DNA of 64,000 nt from Triglochin maritima (Eukaryota > Streptophyta > Magnoliopsida > Alismatales > Juncaginaceae): the NCBI GenBank assembly GCA_963682175.1, contig OY821786.1, forward strand, positions 34,403,501 through 34,467,500, read 5' to 3'. Below the pieces are notes generated by a model. That model was not told the DNA's origin and did not search any database. It saw only the letters and a program-made list of their open reading frames with translations. The translations under genes and the position numbers were made by a program. Shown piece by piece: positions 12,229 to 22,899 of the stretch (positions are counted from its first letter, which is position 1; each line of letters begins with the position of its first letter).

Positions 12229-15168
12229 TCAATCATCAAGCCAATCTACATGGTTCCTCAATCCCATGGACTCGAAATGCATTTCGCCCTTGGCTTGGGA
12301 TAAGGGTTTTGTGAATGGATCAGCTGTGTTGCTGTTGGTTGTAGTGGTTTGCTTCCAGCTACGCCAACTCACAGCTCCACCATTCAGAAGAAAGACGTAT
12401 CCTGATTGCGACCTTCTATCGTCTGGATCACTCATGAAACTCGCATCCGAGTACCCTTCGGCTATCAACTCCCTTTGTCCTCCATAAACAAGAATCTTAT
12501 CCTTAGTCCGATTAAGGTACTTCAGGATATTCTTGACCGCAGTCCAATGCTCAGGACCTGCGTTGGATTGGTGACGACTTGTCACGCTTAGAGCATACGA
12601 GACATCGGGTCTTGTGCAAGTCATCGCGTACATGATCGACCCAATTGCCGAAGAATAAGGGACATCCTTCATGTACTCTAAGTCCTTACGTGATTGCGCA
12701 CGTTGAGACTTCTTGAGTTGCACACCCATACTCATTGGCACACTGCCCTTTTTAGAGTTGTTCATCTTGAACATTTCCAAGACCTTGTCAATGTATGCAC
12801 GTTGACTGAGGCCAATGAGTCTACGTGATCTATCTCGATATATCTTGATTCCCAAGATGTATTGAACCTCACCCATATCTTTCATTGAAAATGCAGATTT
12901 CAATGAACTTCTCGTTTGCTCAAGCAAAGGAATATGATTGCCCATAAGCAATATGTCATCGACATATAATATTAGGAATACTACATGGCTCCCACTAACC
13001 TTCTTGTATACACAAGGTTCTTCCTTACTTTGAATGAAGTGAAGCTTCTTCACTTCCTCGTGAAAGCGTTTGTTCCAACTCCTTGATGCTTGCTTCAATC
13101 CATAAATGGATCTTTGAAGCTTGCATACCTTCTCGCTATTCTTGGATCTTCAAAACCTTGAGGTTGTACCATGTACACATCCTCCTCCAAGTTCCCATTG
13201 AGGAACGCCGTTTTGACATCCATTTGCCATATTTCATAATCATGAAATGCGGCAATAGCGAGCATAATCCGAATAGACTTGAACATGGCAACCGGTGAAA
13301 AAGTTTCATCATAGTCAATTCCTTGAACTTGAGTGAAACCCTTCGCAACAAGCCTCGCTTTGTAGGTTGTCAAGTTCCCATCCATGTCCATCTTCCTCTT
13401 AAAATCCCACTTATTTTGAATGTCCTTTTTACCTTGAGGAAGGTCAACCAAGTTCCACACTTGATTATCATACATGGATTCTATTTCGGATTCCATGGCA
13501 TTAAGCCATAGTTTGGAGTTTTCCCTTTCCATTGCTTCTTGGAAGGTCAAGGGATCATTTGTGTCTAGTACCATGATTTCATGAAGTCCCAAATACATAT
13601 CAGGTTTCTTCCTTTCCATTGTCGACCTTCTTAGTTCTTTTGGTTGTTCTCGTGTCTCTCAAACTTCTTCCACAATTTCTTGAGGAGTGGGTTCACGTTC
13701 AACTCTTGAACGTACACTAGGTGGGGATGATTAAGATTCTCTCACAATTTCTTGCGAGGGTCTCTCACTCACGCTCCCACTAACCAAAGGAATCTCGGTT
13801 GGGCCTTCATGATCTTGAATGTCATCATTCAGGTCATGGTCTTGTAGAGCGTCTTGAGTTTCCTCAAGCACAACCCTACTCCCACTACTTTTTACCCTTT
13901 CTAGAAATTCCTTTTCCAGAAACGTGGCATCCCTCTCTACAATCTCTCGATTGGAGGTGATATGCCAAAAGTAGTATCCTCTTGTCTCACGAGGATAACC
14001 TATAAAGAAGCACTTATCCGCTTTTGGTTGAAGTTTGGTCGACATCAATTTTCTTGACGTAAGCCTCACAACCCCAAATCTTGAGAAAACTCAGCTTAGG
14101 TGTTTTACCACTCCATAGCTCATAAGGAGTTTTCTCCACAGATTTGGATGGAACATTATTTAGTATGTAAGCCGCAGTTTGTAGTGCATAACTCCAAAAG
14201 TAAAGAGGTAATTCCACATGACTCATCATTGACCGAACCATGTCGAGCAATGTCTTATTCCTCCTTTCGGATACCCCGTTCCACTGAGGTGTACCGGGAG
14301 GGGTGAGTTGAGGTACAATACCAAACTCCTTTAGGTATGAGTCAAATTCGGTACTTAAGTACTCACCTCCACGATCTGTTCGTAGAGACTTGATTTTCTT
14401 GTCGAGTTGGTTCTCTACTTCATTCTTGAATTCTTTGAACTTGTCAAAGGACTCACTTTTGTTTCTCATTAGATAAACATAGACATAACGACTATAATCA
14501 TCCGTGAACGTAATGAAGTACCTGAAACCATCTCGTGCACTAGTACTCATTGGACCACATACATTGGAATGTATCAAATCCAATAAGCCACTCGCCCTTT
14601 GACCTTTCTTCTTGAAAGGCTTTTTGGTCATTTTTCCCATTATACATGGTTGGCACGTCTCCAATGATTTAAAATCAAGTAGACCAAGAAGGTTAGCTTC
14701 ATGCAATTTCTTGATGCGCTATTCATTTATGTGACCAAGACAATAGTGCCACAAGAGAGTATCATTCTCGTGAGTGGTCTTAAATCTTTTGTTATTGATA
14801 TTAAAGATTTGTTTATTATTCAATTCAAGCAAATAGAGATTATTCCTTATGAATGCATTTGCATAGAAAACACCATTCTTCGATATAGACAAGCAAGAAT
14901 TTGAAATATTTATATTAAAATTATCCATATCTAAACATGATACAGAAATAATGTTCTTGCTAATCGAAGGTACATAATAAACATTCTTTAGACATAAATT
15001 TAAACCACTACATAATTGAAGCATCACAGAACCTTGTGCAACCGCAGACACGTTCGCACCATTTCCGACCTTCAATTCTACCTCGTTCCTTACGAGTTCC
15101 TTCCTATCCATGAGTAGCTGCACATTAGAAACTATGTGAGCACAAGATCCGGTATCAATTACCCAATC
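12229..15168 (-). pseudogene. copia pol remnant: protease, integrase, reverse transcriptase, RNase H
   Basis: Reading down the minus strand: the aspartic protease motif DTGSCAH follows a TAG at 15169; GAG-pre-integrase (WHYCLGHINE) is cut by a second TAG near 14719; integrase spans about 14050-14700 with RTDRGGEY and NGVSERRN, but the first catalytic Asp is Asn (HSNVCGP instead of HSDVCGP). After a frameshift near 14050 and stops around 13730 and 13660, reverse transcriptase runs 13619-12900 with QMDVKTAFLNG and, after another frameshift near 13095, LYVDDILLMGN. RNase H begins (SYALSVTSRHQSNAG) but a deletion joins SWRSWKQ directly to ADPFTKPLSQAK, removing its middle. The polyprotein cannot be made. 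Confidence 0.93.
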
Positions 15169-16083
15169 CTAGACAGAGGTGGCTAAATTTATTTCAATAA
15201 CAAATATACCTTTGGCCTTTTTGGGGCGCCGACGTTCAATCACTCCGTTGTCAAGGTCTTCCTTGTACTTGGGGCAATTTGGCCGGATGTGTCCTTTTTC
15301 ACCACAGTGAAAGCACTCCGTATTGGGAGTTGGAGATTTCTGAGATTTCCCCCTTGAGTAACTCGCACGAGCACCTCCTACTCCCTTGCTCTTGATTGAA
15401 CCACTTTTGGTAGATTTGTCATTTCCTTTACCAATCTTTTGGCTCCTCCCATGGACGGCAAGGACTAGCTTGTCCCTACCCTTGCCCATGTCAACTTCAG
15501 CAGTTTTGCGAGCGTTGTGCAGCTCCTCAAGACTCACCCCTTTTTCACGCACGTGGTAGTGCATCACAAGGTCCTTAAAGGACGGGGCTAGAGAGTCAAG
15601 AATCATATCTTCAGCAATGTCCTCGGGCATTGGTGAAGAGAGTTTTGCCAACTTCTCAAGGTACCCTTGCATCGTGAGAAAATGCATGCATACCGATGTT
15701 CCCTCCGCCATATGGCACCTTGTGAGTGCGATGGTGGTCTTATAGCGCTCCTTTCGGGCACTATCCATGAACATCTTAGATAAAGCCTCCATGGTCTTCT
15801 TGGGTTTTGAATCCAAGTATTTCGCTTGAAGCGAGTCACCCATGGATGCTAGCATAAGACCGTCAACTTGGTTCTCTTGGTCTTCCCACTTGGCTTTAGC
15901 CTCTTTCTCTTCATCGGTTAATCTCTCATTCCATTTTGGGATTGGACCTTCCAAAATGTGAGATAGTTTCTCAAACTTTAACACGATGTTGAGTTTGAGT
16001 TGCCAACTAATGAAGTTTGAGTCATCATTTGCTAAAGGGTGTTTTTCTATCATGGATCGTACGATAGGTTGGATGTTCGACAT
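15169..16083 (-). CDS. copia Gag polyprotein N-terminal part
   Basis: An open frame of 304 codons begins MSNIQPIVRSM at the first ATG after the leader and ends at a TAG inside what should be a continuous gag-pol frame. It has the plant copia Gag layout: an N-terminal region (NFISWQLKLNIVLKFEK), the UBN2-type core (YKTTIALTRCHMAEGTSV) and one CCHC zinc knuckle, CFHCGEKGHIRPNC, near residue 260. Gag packages element RNA into virus-like particles. It is the only long intact frame of the element, so this copy could at most supply Gag. Confidence 0.88.
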   Translation of the reverse strand: MSNIQPIVRSMIEKHPLANDDSNFISWQLKLNIVLKFEKLSHILEGPIPKWNERLTDEEKEAKAKWEDQENQVDGLMLASMGDSLQAKYLDSKPKKTMEALSKMFMDSARKERYKTTIALTRCHMAEGTSVCMHFLTMQGYLEKLAKLSSPMPEDIAEDMILDSLAPSFKDLVMHYHVREKGVSLEELHNARKTAEVDMGKGRDKLVLAVHGRSQKIGKGNDKSTKSGSIKSKGVGGARASYSRGKSQKSPTPNTECFHCGEKGHIRPNCPKYKEDLDNGVIERRRPKKAKGIFVIEINLATSV

Positions 16084-16532
16084 TTTTCTACAAAATAAAT
16101 CATACAGGTTTTAATGCCAATTTTATGTTTTAATACACATGCATATATATATCGAATATAAATGTAAATACCGCAAATTAAAATTTTGCCCGTAAATGCA
16201 GTAATTCAAGATCCTATTAATTGTAATATAGACTAGCTAAGGGCTATCGAATACATTACAATATCAAGGTAAGAAAACATTTCTAATCACAGCCTTTTTG
16301 AATTTTAGCAACATTTAGCATCTTCAAACTCTTGTGACTCTTGTCCTTTTAATTATGAGGGAATACGACATATCCTCGTAAGAAAAACTTTTTTCCCAAA
16401 ACCGAGTGAGAGCTCTAGGTAATGTTAAGAAAACTTATTTTCATTTGATACGAGATACGTTTATCCATTGTATTCACAACTAAACATACTTGGGGCTCAC
16501 TAGGGTGAAACACACCTCATATATTTAATTGT
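16084..16532 (-). other. Retrotransposon 5' leader, part next to gag
   Basis: Untranslated leader between the nested LTR and the gag ATG. Together with 18444-19481 it gives an unusually long leader of about 1.5 kb. No open frame or structured element stands out. Confidence 0.6.
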
Positions 16533-16537
16533 GGCAC

Positions 16538-18438
16538 TGTTAGATTTCGTGCCCTATTATATGTATATATTTTTCGAAATTTTATAAACATATAGGATCG
16601 AAACATTCATATTTTCTTCGATTTTCATATAGACATGCATGTGTTTGTCCTAATTATTTAACATGCATTAGAACAAACAAACAATTGCAAAGAGGATCAT
16701 ACCTAGAGGTTCTCTAAAACCTCTTGAAAATCCGGAGTCGCGTTGCCGGTCGAATCGCCCGGTGGATTGCCTCCGAGTGTTCACCAAACTCTAAACAATG
16801 TTGGAGAGAAAGGAGCTAGCCAATGAATCTCCAAACGGGTTTAGAATCTAGCTTATAACCCCCCTTTTCTTTCCTGAGATTTTACTCTCCAAAAACTCAA
16901 ATTAACTAATGAATTTCGGATGGATTAATTGGGACGGTTAAAGAGAGAGAGAATTTTGCATAAACTTATTTTTAATGAAGGAAATTAGGCCTATTTATAG
17001 GCTCCTTTAATTTCCACATCATGGGCTATGCATTGACCCATTCTTCCATGTTTTTCTCTCTTAAGACCAATTCCCAATATTAAATTTATTAATCCACATC
17101 CAAATTTAATCATAATTGACCAAGTCAAAACCATGATCAATAATTCCTTAATTAATTTGTCTTTATCGAATTTTGGATTAATTCCCAACAAAATTCGTTT
17201 TTTTTTTGTTTTAGCAAATTTAATTAATTTGCCTTTATCGAATTTTGGATTAATTCCCAACAAAATTCATATTTGGGGTTTTAGCAAATTTAATTAATTA
17301 ATTTGCCTTATCGAATTTTGGATTAATTCCCAACAAAATTCGATCTTTGGGGTTATAGCCAATTTATATATCTTATGCAATATATCATCATATGTAATAT
17401 CAAACAATCACACCCCATGATATATTTACATCTCATATATAAATTCATGATTCTAAATATGTCATTTTCATGACATAATGATTTTATCGATTCACCACAT
17501 GTATACGAAACTCGATACATCATATGAACATAAAATCACCTTCTTGTTTCCCAGTTTTATGGTGTGACCTATGGGAGGATCTAAGCTAAATTGGCAGTGA
17601 TATTAATAGCTTAACATCACAAACTATAGGCGGTATCTAGCTACACATTATAGTTCCCAATTAGCTAGATGTCTTAATTCAGCTCGAACCAAAACCCGAT
17701 CCAATTAGTGATGGAGTGCACCACTTGTGTCCGTCCCTTGCCTCATGATATTAAGAATACACACAAAGTAGTATTGTGTCATCTTTGTATTAGTATTCAT
17801 TTCTTGATCTCTTTAAGCTAGTTATAAATATGTGACTTAACTCAAATCACATTGTGCACATTATAACTTTGCTTTATCAAGGGGCCCATTAATATCATTA
17901 CTCTATTAAGAGGGGCAACGATAATCTTTTGACTAACTATCTTCTCCAACAAAAGTCATACTTAACCAACCAATGTCTTTACACTACACTTATCGATAGC
18001 TCAAGACACTAGTCTAATCAAGCATTTCTTAAGTGATCGGATATAAGTCTCATATCAAAGCACCAAGGACACAGTAAAATATTAATGACACAGAAACACA
18101 TTTCTATAATATTTACTTATTAGGTCTATTCAGTATACAAAAATAATATTTTCCTCTTTCGTGTACCCGTGTTGTCACTCACTTGTAGAGCTACAATGAT
18201 CTATGACCAACACGACAATCTTAACTCGGTAATAAATGTCCCATGTTTATTACCATGATTGCGAATATTTTTTGTTTCATGTAAACCAATATTTTTAGAG
18301 CTCTACGGTTAAGGACCAAGAGCCTCTTCCTTAACACTTCTAAAAGACGAATAACATAAACAAGGAACAAAATGATTTCTCATTCAATTCATAATAATTG
18401 ACATTTAAAAGTAAAACTTTTAGAACACATTCCCTTCA
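16538..18438 (-). mobile_element. Nested solo LTR of a related subfamily
   Basis: Bounded on the plus strand by TGTTAGATTTCGTG and ACATTCCCTTCA, with a perfect 5-bp duplication GGCAC at 16533-16537 and 18439-18443. It inserted into the leader of the complete element and has no internal sequence left. Its final ~1 kb resembles the other LTRs, but it lacks the CGGTCGACCG array and instead has a three-copy tandem repeat at 17149-17360. A TATA box (TATAAATAG on the minus strand) lies near 16992-16999. Confidence 0.93.
17149..17360. repeat. Three-copy ~70-bp tandem repeat in the nested LTR
   Basis: Three units share TTAATTAATTTG, ATCGAATTTTGGATTAATTC and CCAACAAAATTC. They occupy the place where the other LTRs carry their CGGTCGACCG array. 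Confidence 0.85.
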
Positions 18439-18443
18439 GGCAC

Positions 18444-19481
18444 AACAATAGACAACCTTTATATCTCCCACTATTCCAAAAGATGGAGGAAGCTATCTCC
18501 CGCTAAGGGCGAGCAGAGTATCCCTCGATCAATGGCTGCTAGTGGATGAAATAAGAAGGAAAACTATTCTTAATTTTTGTTGGACAATTTAACATGTGAT
18601 TTAGAATTTATGGTTATCATGCATATTATTAATTATACACATCCTAACATTCAACACATTCATCACATGCATAGCAAGATAAAAACAGAAATTAAACATT
18701 CACACAATCCACATCGTGTGAGTTTATATGTTCCCTTCGATCCTCGATCCCTGATCTTCGATCCTCGATCGATGCGCTACAGTGGCGACTTCCTCTTGCA
18801 CCGAAGATGTAGATTTTACAGAAAATATACATGCTCCTCACATTCGATAAAAACCGACTAGTGCAAGTCCTATGTAAAAACCTCTCATATGCAAATGCAA
18901 CTATCTAAAAGACGAAAAGAGAGAGAATTTTGGCTTTTACATACAAATAAGCCCCTGTATAATAATGATTACATACATTCATAATTGCTGATTTGGAACA
19001 TATAAACTCACAATTCCTGCAAAGACAACTCGAGCATCCATGCACGCAATATTGCTATAAACTATGCAATCTAGTTTATCAATCATCTAGAATCCCAAAC
19101 AATTCTTTGAAAAACATTTTTGAAATCCATTAAAAACATTTTTCATCCATCCATAGTTCAAAAATAATTTTGAACCGCTGTCCATCCAATTTCCTAAAAG
19201 GAAAGATGAACCGCAGTTTTTTCGGTTTTGTTGATTCTCTTACAAAATAATCGTTTATACTTAAAACGAAATTACTGCAAGTTAGACTTATGTCTAAATC
19301 ATAATTCTAATAATTACATGAAATGTTTTAAACCACTTAAAACATTTAAAACGAATTATTACAAAGAATTATTTCAACAAAACATTTAAGAACCGAAAAA
19401 CCGATAAAACGAATTGTTTAAACCCTAGATGGTAAACTAAATTTGTTTACAACCTTAAATCATAAGAAAATTGAACCCTAT
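18444..19481 (-). other. Retrotransposon 5' leader, part next to the 5' LTR
   Basis: Leader between the primer site and the nested LTR. It includes a run of CGATCCTCGATC-like repeats near 18738-18772. No coding capacity was recognised. Confidence 0.55.
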
Positions 19482-19493
19482 GCTCTGATACCA
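19482..19493 (-). other. Primer-binding site (initiator tRNA-Met)
   Basis: The minus strand reads TGGTATCAGAGC, complementary to the 3' end of plant initiator tRNA-Met, one base after the 5' LTR end. It gives the element's orientation and confirms the copia assignment. Confidence 0.95.
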
Positions 19494-19494
19494 C

Positions 19495-21598
19495 TATAGG
19501 AATTCTAGTTTAATTGTACATATATATATTCGAAATTTTATGCACAATAAGGATCAATTTACAATTTTCTATGATTTATTTCATGCATGCATCAATTTGT
19601 TTCAATATCTAGTTTCAAAACTTTATTAAAACAAATATGGGCTCCGAAATTTATACCTAGAAGTTCTCTAAAACTTCTTGAAGATTCGGAGACATTAGGG
19701 ATGCTTCTCGCCGCGCCTGATGCCTCCGAGTATTCACCAAACTCTAAACAAGATCGGAGAGAGGGAAGCTAATCTCTCAATCTCCGATAGGGTTTAGAAT
19801 CTAATTACTAACCCCTCTTTAATTCCCTTGAGAAGATGATCTCTTAAGAACTAAAACTAAACTTAAGAATTAAGGAATTTTCGTGGAGAATTATGGAGAG
19901 AATTTTGCACAAGAAAATAATAAATGAATTAATGAGGTAATGAGATAAACTTGTATTTATAAGTTCTCTCCAAATTACCTATTCATGTGCAACCCCTTGC
20001 CCGTGATTTCATGCAAAATTCCATCTAACCATCCATTATTTATTAATAAATAATCTTAGCCACGAATTAAATCAATTATGGACCAATTCCATGCATGATC
20101 TAATTAATTCTTAAATTAATTCTGCATAAAACCGTCTGACCGGTCGACCGTTTGCGAGGTCCGGTCGACCGTTTAGACCGAGTTTCGGTCGACCGATCGA
20201 TATTCTCGGTCGACCGATCGATATTCTCGGTCGACCGATCGATATTCTCGGTCGACCGTTCGTAACAAAAAAATCATCGCAATGTTCGGTCGACCGACCG
20301 AGAATACTCGATCGACCGAAAACGAACAGACGAAATTCTCGTTACGATCGATACACATCCGGTCGACCGTGCAATATTGCGGTCGACCGCGCAACATTCG
20401 GTCGACCATTTATGGTTTAGCGGTCGACCGTTTTTGCACAGTGCATGTAGACTTGTCAAATTTCGGTTTAACCCCTACAAAATTTGACATTTCGGGATTA
20501 GTAGTAAATTCATAACTTATGTAACATATTATCCTAATGATTAATCATTACACCCCATAATATTTACATCACATATGAATTTAATTTAGATTCTAATTAT
20601 GTTATTAACCACAACATAATTTTGATTTTGCTTGTTCACCCCATGTGTCATATTTTCCACATGAAACCCGACACATCCTATGAACTCAAAATCTCCATTT
20701 CTTGTTTCCCAGCTTTGTGGTGTGACCTATGGGAGGATCTAGACTAAGTTGGCAGTGATATTAAGAGCTTAATATCACAAGCTATAAGCGGTATCTAGCT
20801 ACACATTATAGCTCCCAATTAGTTAGATGTCTTAATTCCACTCGAACCAAAACCCGATCCAATTAGTGATGGAGTGCACCACTTGTGTCCGTCCCTTGCC
20901 TCATGACACTAAGAATACACACAAAGTAGTATTGTGTCATCTTTGAATTAGTATTCATTTCTTGATCTCTTTAAGCTAGTTATAAATATGTGACTTAACT
21001 CAAATCACATTGTGCACATTATAACTTTGCTTTATCAAGGGGCCCACTAATATCATCACTCAATTAAGAGGGGCAATGATAATCTTTTGACTAACTATCT
21101 TCTCCAACAAAAGTTGTACTTAACCAATCAATGCCTTTACACTACACTTATCGATAGTTCAAGACACTAATCTAATTAAGTATTCCTTAAGTGATCAGAT
21201 ATAAGTCTCATATCAAAGAACCAAGGACACAGTAAAATATTAATGACACAGAAACACATTTCTATAATATTTTACTTATTAGGTCAATTCAGTAAACAAA
21301 AGTAATATTTTCCTCTTTTGCGTACTCGTGTTGTCACTCACTTGTAGAGCTACAATGATCTATGACCAACACGACAATCTTAACTCGGTAATTAATGTCC
21401 CATGTTAATTACCATGATTGCGAATATCTTTTGTTTTATGTAAACCAATATCTTTTAGAGCTCTACGGTTAAGGACCAAGAGCATCTTCCTTAACACTTC
21501 TAAAAGACGAATAACATAAACAAGGAACAAAATGATTTCTCATTCAATTCATAATAATTGACATTTAAAAGTAAAACTTTTAGAACACATTCTCTTCG
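19495..21598 (-). repeat. 5' LTR of the complete copia element
   Basis: Nearly identical to the 3' LTR. Visible differences are a few substitutions, a short deletion near 20534 and two extra copies of a 22-bp GATCGATATTCTCGGTCGAC-type unit at about 20190-20260. Both outer dinucleotides have mutated (TG to CG at the 21598 end, CA to TA at the 19495 end), while the 3' LTR keeps TG...CA. The TATA box is at 19954-19961 on the minus strand. Confidence 0.93.
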
Positions 21599-21603
21599 GT
21601 TCT

Positions 21604-21854
21604 ATCTTTATTGGATTGAGTCAAGACTGATTTATTTCATCTCTAATGCAATTTTTGTTTAGCCAGAAACTCAGAATTAAACTTCTATTATGATATATTT
21701 AGTCAACCACTGTTTGTTTTGGTTCAAATGATATAGGTTTTATTTTCATCGTAAAAGAGTTTTGTAAATTTAGTTCCCTTGAAAAGATTTATATTGATAA
21801 ATATTGAAGTCTAGAGATAAATAATGATGTGTTATAATTTCAAACCGCAACCAA
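21604..21854. other. Short intergenic stretch, nothing recognised
   Basis: AT-rich DNA between the copia target duplication and the duplicated HNH block. No feature could be supported. Confidence 0.4.
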
Positions 21855-22347
21855 TTGTTTCTAACTCCTTTGTAAATCATATCAACTTCCATTTCGGCCC
21901 ACGTCATAATTAAGCCAGGAAAACATGTTATAAACTAAAATTATTGGAATACCTCAAAGTAACAACACATTCCAATTTACAAAACTATTACTTAAAATAA
22001 GTTTGCAATTCCAACTAATTATAACTAATTGTCTGACGTCAAAAATTAGCAAACATTAGAGCACAAAAAATAAAAGTTTATGCACCTAAAAGTTGAAAAC
22101 AAATTCCAGAAAATTTTAGTTGTGTACATGTTTTAGTATTCTCAATCACCTTTGGATTTGGATTCCACATGTAGACACCCCCTTCTATACTGAAACCGAG
22201 AACAAATCTGAAATTTATATACATCTTCTGGAATTTTCATGTAATGTACATGAGTTGCAATGATAACGAATACAACTATTAAGGATTAGATTTCGACGGA
22301 TTTAAGAACTGTTTAGTTAAGTTCTAAATTGAATTTAAAGTTCTGTC

Positions 22348-22812
22348 CTAAGGAGCTAGTTTAGATAGATATTGTTGCCATTCTTCTGGCACACCTTTGC
22401 GCATCCTGAGTGATCTTACTGCTGCATTTGTCAGAGGTATGGTGAGTTTGTACTCTTTTGGTGCCTGAATGAAAAAGCAATGACAAGAATTTCAATTGGT
22501 ATCGAGTTGGAAAAAATTGTTACATTCCAGTAGTGAAGATATAAATAGGTGTTGTTGAGAGACCTTCGGGACTTTAATCAACTTCATGTTTGCTTCCTCA
22601 AGTGTTTTATGGCCTTTCTTAGAATTGCATCGCGAACAAGCTGCAATCTGAGAGACAATTATGTGAAAACTAATTATCAGAGACCTGGCAATACATTTCA
22701 GACAATTGATTTTTGAGTTCAATAGAATACCAAGTTGTCCCATTTCCGTTCCCCACCACGTGACATAGGCAAGATGTGGTCGATTGTGAGATCCTCACGC
22801 GAAGAACAATGT
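22348..22812 (-). pseudogene. 3' half of an HNH endonuclease gene, broken copy
   Basis: Three exons match exons 5-7 of the complete gene at 31663-35215: 22731-22812 (CSSREDLTIDHILPMSRGGE, KWDNL), 22564-22647 (AACSRCNSKKGHKTLEEAN) and 22348-22464 (LTIPLTNAAVRSLRMRKG, stop). The acceptor before exon 5 is CTACGG instead of CTACAG, the first Tyr of that exon is His, and EYDILT has become EYKLT by loss of one codon. Similarity to the intact locus covers 21855-22850 and stops at a TA microsatellite, so exons 1-4 are absent. The remaining frame is open, so the duplication is fairly recent. Confidence 0.88.
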
Positions 22813-22845
22813 CCGTAGAAGAAAAAGTGATTGGTATTGTTTCAA

Positions 22846-22848
<3 letters not shown>

Positions 22849-22897
<49 letters not shown>
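22849..22897. repeat. (TA)n microsatellite
   Basis: About 49 bases of pure AT dinucleotide at the exact breakpoint of the HNH duplication. The intact locus has only a short AAAATATATAT there. Confidence 0.95.

Positions 22898-22899
<2 letters not shown>

Larger units (their letters stand above)
10077..21598 (-). mobile_element. Complete Ty1/copia LTR retrotransposon with 2.1-kb LTRs
   Basis: Both LTRs, primer site, polypurine tract and target duplication are visible. The 5-bp duplication GTTCT flanks it at 10072-10076 and 21599-21603. The 5' LTR is 19495-21598 and the 3' LTR 10077-12144. The primer-binding site TGGTATCAGAGC lies one base inside the 5' LTR, and the polypurine tract AAGTGGGAGAT abuts the 3' LTR. 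The domain order gag, protease, integrase, reverse transcriptase, RNase H is that of copia. The reading frame is broken many times, whereas the two LTRs differ only by scattered substitutions and a few indels. A nested solo LTR (16538-18438) sits in the leader. Confidence 0.95.

Noticed and set aside
19482..19493. Sequences resembling tRNA (TGGTATCAGAGC and similar)
   Set aside because: They are retrotransposon primer sites only; no cloverleaf or A/B boxes surround them. No tRNA gene was found in the window.
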